Shown here: one piece after another, positions 37,201-47,200 of the stretch
Numbering within the stretch: the stretch's first letter is position 1
How the letters are laid out: the number at the start of each line of letters is the position of its first letter
Origin: Patagioenas fasciata
Lineage: Eukaryota > Chordata > Aves > Columbiformes > Columbidae
Reading direction: 5' to 3'
Length of the DNA stretch: 64,000 bases
Assembly: GCF_037038585.1 (NCBI RefSeq)
Contig: NC_092522.1
Coordinates: forward strand, 126,090,661 to 126,154,660
Position numbers and translations under genes: made by a program
The notes under the pieces: model-generated
Seen by the model: the letters and a program-made list of their open reading frames with translations, nothing else
What the model was told of the DNA's origin: nothing
The model's database searches: none

Positions 37201-37436
37201 CTGCCCAATCAGAAATTCTACGGACTGTAGAAGGAGATAAAGTCCCTGTAGTACACATGGAAAATATGTTAGGAAAGGCAGTCTGGGTTCCTCCTGCCTC
37301 AGGCACAGGCAAACCTATTCGTGGGATTGTTTTTGCCCAGGGACCTGGCAGCACCTGGTGGGTGATGCTTAAGGATGGAGAAGTTCGGTGTGCACCTCAA
37401 GGGGATTTGATTTTAGGCGAAAATATGCAATGCTGA
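34270..37436 (+). pseudogene. ERVL pol region: protease, RT, RNase H, integrase (fossil)
   Basis: Aspartic protease motif LVDTGAQ at 34351-34371. Reverse transcriptase with WRLTVDYRGLNEVTPP and the active-site YIDD at 35182-35193 (QYIDDIIVWGD). The RNase H region follows, with TDSWMGANALWGWL near 36290-36340. Integrase has a zinc-binding HHCC region (HGASGHQGRDATYKWARDRG, then CETCAEI, about 36585-36710) and the core AWQIDYITLPQTRQGKRYVL. The C-terminus runs to about 37436. This is the class III/ERVL pol pattern. No dUTPase or env follows. Broken. Confidence 0.93.
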
Positions 37437-37799
37437 ACTGCATGATGTGAATTGCCGCACTAACAATGTTTAATAAGTGTCTTTCAGATCAAGACAATGG
37501 TGATGAAACCAGCGCTGGCTTCTTCGAGTGGCGCCCGACACCTTCTTCGAAGTTGGTGTCCTTAACCCACCAACAGGGGTCATGAGATGCACTTGGACCA
37601 TTTTCCCTGCCCTGGGAGACTGTGGTGACAAAATGAACTTAATGAACTTTTCAAAGGATGGTCCACTGATTAATTACTCCTGTGTATATATGTACATATG
37701 TATATATATATATAGTAGTAGTGATTAATTAGATTGTATTGATAGATTGTATTGATAAGGTTTAAGTATTCAGTGAATGTCATATGATAAGGGGTGGAA

Positions 37800-38472
37800 T
37801 GTCCTGGTTTTGTTAAAAAACAAGTTTCTCTTTTAGTGAATTTTTGCCTGTCAGCTAAAGCCTTCATGTTAGCTGCATTTTCCTGGAGAACCCAACACAT
37901 GTTTTGGTTAAACCTAGCGATGGAATGCAAACTTATTGATAAGCACAGATGGACATCTCGCGAGAGGGGCAACGAGAAACTGGTGATCGAGAGACTGACC
38001 AACGGTGTATAACATGCCATTCACATGAATACTTCATATAAAAGTGGGAGATCACGAGGATCTCGTCCCTTTGCCTTTCCCCTTTGCCCTTTTTTTTTTT
38101 TCCTCATGGCCGACATTAGGAGAGGACCTTGCTGGTCGTCCCTGCGAACGGAGGCCTAGTGAGAGACTGAATCCAGCTCCGGTTGGCTGCGGAGTCTGAT
38201 CCAGGACTTTGGGTGCTGGCTCTGCAGTTGCTGAGACTTACAAGATTGGTTTTGTATATTTTGTATTATTTTCTCTATTCTTATCAGTAGCATTAGTAAA
38301 ACATCTTTAACTTTTCCAACTCTCTTCTCTCTGTCCTTCTTTCCCTCCCGATCGCCTGTGCTGAGTGGGAAGGGGGGAGAGGGAGGGGCAAAAGGGGGAA
38401 GTGGGGGGGAGAAGAGGTTAATAATACATCTGCCAGGGTTTGATTGTCACCCCGCAATCCTAACCCTCGACA
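37800..38472 (+). repeat. 3' LTR of the ERVL provirus
   Basis: 673 bp, TGTCCTGG...CTCGACA, about 98.5% identical to the 5' LTR by eye. Immediately followed by resumed CR1 sequence. Confidence 0.95.
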
Positions 38473-38998
38473 GCTCATGCCTGCTCACCCGGTGCCTTCC
38501 ACGAGGGAGCAACGGTGTCAGGGGACAACGGAGAAGCCGGTCATGTCACCAACGTTGACTTCTGTGAGGCTTTTGACACAGCCTCACAACATTGTCACTA
38601 CATTGAAGAGCCATGGATTTGATGGATGGGCGGTTCAATGGATAAGGCATTAGCTGGATGGCCACGTCCTAAGAGTTGCAGTCAGCTAACAGCTCAGTGT
38701 CCAAAAGGAGTTCAGTAACAAGCGGTGTCCCTCAGGGGTCCATGTTGGCACCAGTGCTGTTTAACCTCTCCATCAGTGACACCGGCAGGAGGATCTAGTG
38801 CAGGTCTGCAGATGACACCAAGCTGCGCGGTGCAGTTGATGCGCTTGAGGGCAGGGCTGCCATCGGGGGACCTGGACTGGCTTCAGGAGCGGGCTTTGAG
38901 CAACCTGATCTAGTGAAAATGTCCCTGCTTGTGGCAAGGGGGATGGACTAGGTGGTCTTTAAAGGCTCCTTGCATCCCAAATGATTCTATAGGGTAGA
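38473..38998 (+). mobile_element. CR1 LINE, 3' portion, split by the provirus
   Basis: Continues the CR1 ORF2 interrupted at 31537. Recognisable pieces are SCLLTRCLPRGS, HGFDGW-like residues near 38625, SGVPQGSMLAPVLFNLSISD-type sequence at 38720-38780 and DDTKLRGAVDALEG-type sequence at 38810-38850. It ends with the CR1 3' tail GGTGGTCTTTAAAGGCTCC and AAATGATTCTATAGGG. Confidence 0.88.
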
Positions 38999-38999
38999 A

Positions 39000-39555
39000 T
39001 CCTGACTTGGATTTGCAAAGTGTTCAGCTAACTGAACTCTTAACAATGGACTGAACAGTGAACCATGGCATGGCAGGGCTGCCACCACCTTACCGCTTGA
39101 GCCGATCCAGCGAACGCCCTGCTGCAGTGGTCACGCACCGGTGGGGCACGGACCGACTGCTGGATCATGACTTTCTTCTCACGTGCCATGTTATGAGTGG
39201 GAATACACTGTTGATGTAACTCTGCAAAATCCAGATGGTCACGAAGTATCTATGTCTAGAAAGCAGGTCTGGTTAGTAACTCATACATGACAGTAAATAG
39301 GACTTCAGCCTGAAATCCACTAAGAAAAACCTTCTTTAATTAATGGGTTTATCACGTTGTCCATGTCTTGGTCTGAAAGGCAATAGACGTGTGGTCAAAG
39401 TACAGCTGTGCAGACTGGAGCACTGAGGAGAAATGGAGCAGACAGACAACCGAACAGCACCAGAGCATGCAGGGCAACACACGGGGTGAGCTGAGCAAGG
39501 AGGGATGTACCGAGAACCCTACACACCACAGAGACAACAAACCACCTTCTCGCAC
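39000..39555. other. Spacer, nothing recognised
   Basis: Unique-looking sequence between the CR1 3' end and the probable ZNF512 transcript end. No gene, RNA or repeat could be supported. Confidence 0.4.
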
Positions 39556-39564
39556 TGGTTACAT

Positions 39565-39570
39565 TTTATT
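39565..39570 (-). terminator. Possible poly(A) signal, ZNF512
   Basis: AATAAA on the minus strand, 1.7 kb after the ZNF512 stop codon. It is a plausible end of the 3' UTR (41267 down to about 39550). No cDNA evidence is available, so the assignment is tentative. Confidence 0.4.
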
Positions 39571-41267
39571 TTGTTGTCTTCCGATCTCCCCGTTTACTGC
39601 AAACCTCGCGCAGGCTGCGCAAAGGCCACGGCCCTGCACCTGCAGCGCGGCAGCCGCAGCGGCAGCTGGCGCCAACGGCAGAGCCACTCCTGCACCTGCA
39701 CCGCGCTGTCCCGGCACCGCAGAGCGCGATCCCCGTGGGACAGGCTGCGCTGCGCTGGGCTCTGCGATGCTTGTGGCACGGGGGGCAGCTCTGGAGAACT
39801 CCCGGCCACGCCGCCCCTCCCGCCCCCAGGGCCAGCACCTCGATCCTGGTAACAACACGAAGGTACAAACCCGCCCGTCCTCCAGGCGCTGCGAGAGCTC
39901 CCTGTGAATTCTGCACCAGCAGCTTTGGCAGACAGTGAGAATTCACGGGGAGGTTACGTGGAGCCAGCCGCCTATTTTCTTGCCTGCAAAACTGCAAGGA
40001 AAAGGTCAAATTTTGCAAGTTCCTAGTACAGTGGGTCTTTGGATAACAGAGATTCTGGAGAACACATTCTCTGAAAGACAAAGTGGGACCGACGGTGCTG
40101 CTGCTTCCTGCCAGCTTGCACCGCACCTGCTGAGATATTCCCTATGATCCAGAGATCCTGCCAAGACGTGACTTAAAATAACAAACCCTCTCCATTTAAC
40201 CTTTTCCACACAGGGAAGCCACTGCTAATATACCTCACGCACAGAAAAGAGGCAGTATTGAAAATAAACAGGTGATATAAGACAACAGAGGTGGCGTCTA
40301 CAGTGCAGAAAAAAGGGGCAATATGGGAGCACGGGCACACTGGCAAGGCAGTTCAGCGGAACCTGGTTTCAGCATCAGCAAGACCGCTGTTGCACATCCG
40401 CGCTGTCTCGCAGTGAGTTTGTTTCCCAGGTGAGTCTGAAACAGCGGCCTTCAGAGGTCAATGTAGCCCATTAGTTACCGGGGGTCTCTGAAAGGCCAGT
40501 GAGGCTCCAAGAGGCTGGAGAGTATCTGGTTCTCACTGGGCTGGAAGACCTTCCATGTACATTCAGAACCACACCACAGAAGCCGGATGCCGGGAGGATG
40601 CTGGGTTCCTGACCAGGGTGACAGTGACGTCCCACCACTTCCCAGCAGACCAGAGCCCACGTGCTGCCGTCGGGTGCTGAGCCCCACGTGCGGCCGGCAG
40701 CAGAGGCAGCGCCGCGCGCAGCAGGCGGAGCTCACGCCAGGGCGGCTCTTCCCACAGGCCGCTGGCAGCGGGACAGCTGCGGGGCTGCTGGAGCCTGGGT
40801 GCTCTGCACAGCAACGCGCGGCTGGTGGGCACACTGCAAGAAAGGGCTCCCCCTCACCTAAACACTGCGCGAGCCAGTCCCTTACGGGGAGGACTGCTGA
40901 AAAAGGACCCTGATCTCACACATCAGAGCAAGATGATCAAACAGACAGCTGCTGTACTGGGAACCACTAAACAAGCAACTAATGTGACCCAAACGGAGAC
41001 TGTGACCAGAGCAGGAACGACGCTGGGTCCGCTGCTAGTGCCACTGTGCAGGAACCGCGGCGGGAGGGGAGCCCCCGCGCCCCAGCCTGGGCTCCAGGCC
41101 TCTCGCTGCTGACCAGGGCAACAGTTTCACAGTAACAGTCACCAGGTAGAGTGGAGTCGGAGTCCCCAAAACATTCAGTTGCTTATCTTGGTGCTGTGGG
41201 TTACGAGCCTGATGGAGGTGGTGTTTGTACTAAAAAGCTTTAGGATTACTCCTTCTCTTGTCGGGGT

Positions 41268-44200
41268 TTACTTGCGGCCGCGCTTGCGGCTGGTTTTTGG
41301 AAGTTCGGCTCTCTGCGCAGCTGGGGGCTCCCCCTCCTCACCACTTGCGCTCTCGTTGTCTACCCGCCGAGGACGGCCTCTCTTACTTCTCCTCATCTTT
41401 TCAACCCCAGACGCGGGAACCTTCTTGGCAGACAGGGCCCCCGTTCTCTTCTTTCTGCCCCGGGTCAAAGGACGTTTCTTCCGTTGCTTCTTCTGCTCTT
41501 CTTTCTGGCGGATTTTCATTAGCTTCTCAAAGCTTTTGGTGGTAGTTGTGTTCGCATCAAACCAGTCCTGGAGGGTTCAGAGGCAACAGGTTGGTACTGA
41601 TGGTGAAAATACCACACAAAGCCTGCAAGGGCTTAAAATAAAGCTGTCTTGTGGGACAAGGGTTTCCTCACACACAAGATCTGGAAGAGCAGCCGCCTAA
41701 CAAAGCTCTGCTCTTTGATGTTCCTCCTCAGGTGCCACTGAGAGGATTCAGATTTGATTTGGCAATTGCCTGGCTAAAGGCACAGGAAATGCAAGAGCTG
41801 AACTGAGCAGCAGCAGCCTGGGACAAGATGCGATGTGAACACAGCACTTGCTCCCCAGCTACGTTTAAGTAAATCCAAGGCCACTTGAGTCCAGGACTCT
41901 GTTCCCAACAGTGAGCAAGGAGAAGATACACCAGGGTGAGCATGCGGTGTGTCCTTCCCAAACCGCCCTCCCCGCTCCCACACCAGGGTGAGCATGCGGT
42001 GTGTCCTTCCCAAACCGCCCTCCCTGCTCCCACACCAGGGTGAGCATGCGGTGTGTCCTTCCCAAGCCATCATCCCCACTCCCACACCAGGGTGAGCATG
42101 CGGTGTGTCCTTCCCAAGCCGCCCCCCCTGCTCCCACACCAGGGTGAGCATGCGGTGTGTCCTTCCCAAGCCGCCCTCCCTGCTCCCACACCAGGGTGAG
42201 CATGCGGTGTGTCCTTCCCAAGCCGCCCTCCCCGCTCCCACACCAGGGTGAGCATGCGGTGTGTCCTTCCCAAGCCGCCCTCCCCACTCCCACACCAGGG
42301 TGAGCATGCGGTGTGTCCTTCCCAAGCCATCATCCCCGCTCCCACACCAGGGTGAGCATGCGGTGTGTCCTTCCCAAGCCATCATCCCCGCTCCCACACC
42401 AGGGTGAGCATGCGGTGTGTCCTTCCCAAGCCGCCCTCCCCACTCCCACACCAGGGTGAGCATGCGGTGTGTCCTTCCCAAGCCATCATCCCCGCTCCCA
42501 CACCAGGGTGAGCATGCGGTGTGTCCTTCCCAAGCCGCCCTCCCCACTCCCACACCAGGGTGAGCATGCGGTGTGTCCTTCCCAAGCCGCCCCCCCTGCT
42601 CCCACACCAGGGTGAGCATGCGGTGTGTCCTTCCCAAGCCGCCCTCCCCGCTCCCACACCAGGGTGAGCATGCGGTGTGTCCTTCCCAAGCCGCCCTCCC
42701 TGCTCCCACACCAGGGTGAGCATGCGGTGTGTCCTTCCCAAGCCATCATCCCCGCTCCCACACCAGGGTGAGCATGCGGTGTGTCCTTCCCAAGCCGCCC
42801 TCCCTGCTCCCACACCAGGGTGAGCATGCGGTGTGTCCTTCCCAAGCCGCCCTCCCCGCTCCCACACCAGGGTGAGCATGCGGTGTGTCCTTCCCAAGCC
42901 GCCCTCCCCGCTCCCACACCAGGGTGAGCATGCGGTGTGTCCTTCCCAAACCGCCCCCCCTGCTCCCACACCAGGGTGAGCATGCGGTGTGTCCTTCCCA
43001 AGCCGCCCTCCCCGCTCCCACACCAGGGTGAGCATGCGGTGTGTCCTTCCCAAGCCGCCCTCCCTGCTCCCACACCAGGGTGAGCATGCGGTGTGTCCTT
43101 CCCAAGCCGCCCTCCCTGCTCCCACACCAGGGTGAGCATGCGGTGTGTCCTTCCCAAGCCGCCCTCCCCGCTCCCACACCAGGGTGAGCATGCGGTGTGT
43201 CCTTCCCAAGCCATCATCCCCGCTCCCACACCAGGGTGAGCATGCGGTGTGTCCTTCCCAAGCCATCATCCCCGCTCCCACACCAGGGTGAGCATGCGGT
43301 GTGTCCTTCCCAAGCCGCCCTCCCCGCTCCCACACCAGGGTGAGCATGCGGTGTGTCCTTCCCAAGCCGCCCTCCCCGCTCCCACACCAGGGTGAGCATG
43401 CGGTGTGTCCTTCCCAAGCCGCCCCCCCTGCTCCCACACCAGGGTGAGCATGCGGTGTGTCCTTCCCAAGCCGCCCTCCCTGCTCCCACACCAGGGTGAG
43501 CATGCGGTGTGTCCTTCCCAAGCCATCATCCCCGCTCCCACACCAGGGTGAGCATGCGGTGTGTCCTTCCCAAGCCGCCCTCCCTGCTCCCACACCAGGG
43601 TGAGCATGCGGTGTGTCCTTCCCAAGCCGCCCTCCCCGCTCCCACACCAGGGTGAGCATGCGGTGTGTCCTTCCCAAGCCGCCCTCCCCGCTCCCACACC
43701 AGGGTGAGCATGCGGTGTGTCCTTCCCAAACCGCCCCCCCTGCTCCCACACCAGGGTGAGCATGCGGTGTGTCCTTCCCAAGCCGCCCTCCCTGCTCCCA
43801 CACCAGGGTGAGCATGCGGTGTGTCCTTCCCAAGCCGCCCTCCCCGCTCCCACACCAGGGTGAGCATGCGGTGTGTCCTTCCCAAGCCGCCCTCCCTGCT
43901 CCCACACCAGGGTGAGCATGCGGTGTGTCCTTCCCAAGCCGCCCTCCCCGCTCCCACACCAGGGTGAGCATGCGGTGTGTCCTTCCCAAGCCATCATCCC
44001 CGCTCCCACACCAGGGTGAGCATGCGGTGTGTCCTTCCCAAGCCATCATCCCCGCTCCCACACCAGGGTGAGCATGCGGTGTGTCCTTCCCAAGCCGCCC
44101 TCCCCGCTCCCACACCAGGGTGAGCATGCGGTGTGTCCTTCCCAAGCCGCCCTCCCCGCTCCCACACCAGGGTGAGCATGCGGTGTGTCCTTCCCAAGCC

Positions 44201-47200
44201 GCCCCCCCTGCTCCCACACCAGGGTGAGCATGCGGTGTGTCCTTCCCAAGCCGCCCTCCCTGCTCCCACACCAGGGTGAGCATGCGGTGTGTCCTTCCCA
44301 AACCGCCCTCCCCGCTCCCACACCAGGGTGAGCATGCGGTGTGTCCTTCCCAAGCCGCCCCCCCTGCTCCCACACCAGGGTGAGCATGCGGTGTGTCCTT
44401 CCCAAGCCATCATCCCCACTCCCACACCAGGGTGAGCATGCGGTGTGTCCTTCCCAAACCGCCCCCCCTGCTCCCACACCAGGGTGAGCATGCGGTGTGT
44501 CCTTCCCAAGCCGCCCCCCCTGCTCCCACACCAGGGTGAGCATGCGGTGTGTCCTTCCCAAGCCGCCCTCCCCGCTCCCACACCAGGGTGAGCATGCGGT
44601 GTGTCCTTCCCAAGCCGCCCCCCCTGCTCCCACACCAGGGTGAGCATGCGGTGTGTCCTTCCCAAGCCGCCCTCCCTGCTCCCACACCAGGGTGAGCATG
44701 CGGTGTGTCCTTCCCAAGCCGCCCTCCCTGCTCCCACACCAGGGTGAGCATGCGGTGTGTCCTTCCCAAGCCATCATCCCCGCTCCCACACCAGGGTGAG
44801 CATGCGGTGTGTCCTTCCCAAACCGCCCCCCCCGCTCCCACACCAGGGTGAGCATGCGGTGTGTCCTTCCCAAGCCGCCCTCCCTGCTCCCACACCAGGG
44901 TGAGCATGTGGTGTGTCCTTCCCAAGCCGCCCCCCCTGCTCCCACACCAGGGTGAGCATGCGGTGTGTCCTTCCCAAGCCGCCCTCCCTGCTCCCACACC
45001 AGGGTGAGCATGCGGTGTGTCCTTCCCAAGCCGCCCTCCCCGCTCCCACACCAGGGTGAGCATGCGGTGTGTCCTTCCCAAGCCATCATCCCCGCTCCCA
45101 CACCAGGGTGAGCATGCGGTGTGTCCTTCCCAAGCCATCATCCCCGCTCCCACACCAGGGTGAGCATGCGGTGTGTCCTTCCCAAGCCGCCCTCCCCGCT
45201 CCCACACCAGGGTGAGCATGCGGTGTGTCCTTCCCAAGCCGCCCTCCCCGCTCCCACACCAGGGTGAGCATGCGGTGTGTCCTTCCCAAGCCGCCCCCCC
45301 TGCTCCCACACCAGGGTGAGCATGCGGTGTGTCCTTCCCAAGCCGCCCTCCCTGCTCCCACACCAGGGTGAGCATGCGGTGTGTCCTTCCCAAACCGCCC
45401 TCCCCGCTCCCACACCAGGGTGAGCATGCGGTGTGTCCTTCCCAAGCCGCCCCCCCTGCTCCCACACCAGGGTGAGCATGCGGTGTGTCCTTCCCAAGCC
45501 ATCATCCCCACTCCCACACCAGGGTGAGCATGCGGTGTGTCCTTCCCAAGCCGCCCTCCCTGCTCCCACACCAGGGTGAGCATGCGGTGTGTCCTTCCCA
45601 AGCCATCATCCCCGCTCCCACACCAGGGTGAGCATGCGGTGTGTCCTTCCCAAGCCATCATCCCCACTCCCACACCAGGGTGAGCATGCGGTGTGTCCTT
45701 CCCAAGCCGCCCCCCCTGCTCCCACACCAGGGTGAGCATGCGGTGTGTCCTTCCCAAGCCGCCCCCCCTGCTCCCACACCAGGGTGAGCATGCGGTGTGT
45801 CCTTCCCAAGCCGCCCCCCCTGCTCCCACACCAGGGTGAGCATGCGGTGTGTCCTTCCCAAACCGCCCTCCCCACTCCCACACCAGGGTGAGCATGCGGT
45901 GTGTCCTTCCCAAGCCGCCCTCCCCACTCCCACACCAGGGTGAGCATGCGGTGTGTCCTTCCCAAGCCGCCCCCCCTGCTCCCACACCAGGGTGAGCATG
46001 CGGTGTGTCCTTCCCAAGCCGCCCCCCCTGCTCCCACACCAGGGTGAGCATGCGGTGTGTCCTTCCCAAACTGCCCTCCCCACTCCCACACCAGGGTGAG
46101 CATGCGGTGTGTCCTTCCCAAGCCGCCCCCCGCAGTCCTTCCCGCCTCACCTCGGCGTGCACAGAGTTGATGTGGTACTTGACGCCGCTCTCCGAGATGA
46201 ACTCCTTCTCGCACAGCAGACACTTGTATTTACCAGCCACAAAGTCGCCCTGCCACGAGAACAAAAACAAGCCATCACCAACTGCTGCCTAAAGCCCGAT
46301 ACACCTATCTACTGTATTTTGTGGTTGGACTTGATGATCTTGTGGGTCTCTTCCAACCAAAATGATTCTATGTGTCTGTGAATCTTGCTCAGATATAACC
46401 TGGCAGCAAAAAGTAGAAACTCCTATTCATAGCAGATGACGCTTCAGCTACAGGAGCACTGACATTACTGACCAGTTCTGCCCATAGCACGCCGGGCTGC
46501 TCTGTGAGATGTTACAAGGTCTCCAGCACTGCACCTGGAGAAAATGCTCCTGTGGTAGCTGTGAATGTACAAGGTAGGCCTGCAGCTTCACTAAGATAAC
46601 TGCTGTTGAGATGCTTCCTCCTTGCTTTCAGCAGTGTTTGCAATGGCAAAGTCAGGAGCACATACGCAGTACTCAGATTGTGAGGAACTCCCATGAGCAG
46701 ATGGCAGAACAACAGTTTGAACAAGGAGGTCGGAGGGCAGGGACAGCGAGGCTGTGGGTACAAAAGACAGGGAGCACAGGAAGGCTACCAACCAGGGTAC
46801 ATGTGCCGAGGTGAGACTTGAGTCCCGAGACACTGCCATAGACGGACTCACAGCCCTGAAACAGTACAAAAAAAGCGTGTCAGCAAAACCCTGGTACGCA
46901 ATCACTTATCCGTGCACAAGAAAGTCTGATTCTCTGGATAACAACTCCAAAAAGGATAAGAGAAGTAGAGGGAGACACAGCTCCCACAAAGTCAGAATGT
47001 TTCTGGTAAAAACACCATTAAAATAGATCCAAGCTTTCAGTAAGTTACGTATTTCCAGTTTCTGAGCACGTTTAGGCATAATGAAGAGACTCCTGTCACA
47101 GGTGCATTCACACTCTATCAAAAGCCTGAGTAAAATGGCAGTGAAGCCCTGAGCACAGAGAATAAATTTTGGAATGGCTGATACTTGGTTAGAACCTCAT

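Larger units (their letters stand above)
31538..38472 (+). mobile_element. ERVL-type (class III) endogenous retrovirus, broken
   Basis: A 6.9 kb provirus with two LTRs (31538-32209 and 37800-38472), a Lys-type primer binding site at 32216-32233, a hydrophobic leader frame, a gag region, a pol region (protease, reverse transcriptase, RNase H, integrase) and no env. The order and the pol sequence match class III/ERVL elements of birds. The two LTRs differ at about ten positions in 670 bp (about 1.5%), which suggests an insertion a few million years old at usual avian rates (inference). The element is broken, with roughly four to six interruptions across gag and pol. It sits inside a CR1 LINE. 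No perfect target-site duplication is evident at the LTR borders. A purine-rich stretch (AAGGGGTGGAA) lies directly before the right LTR. Confidence 0.95.

Noticed and set aside
37440-37799. An env gene in the provirus.
   Set aside because: Only about 360 bp of non-coding sequence separate the end of pol from the right LTR, as usual for ERVL elements.
42382-44373. A 663-codon open frame on the minus strand (and its relatives through 46.2 kb).
   Set aside because: It is a by-product of the stop-free 52-bp repeat. All three minus frames are equivalent because 52 is one more than a multiple of three. It lies inside a ZNF512 intron.
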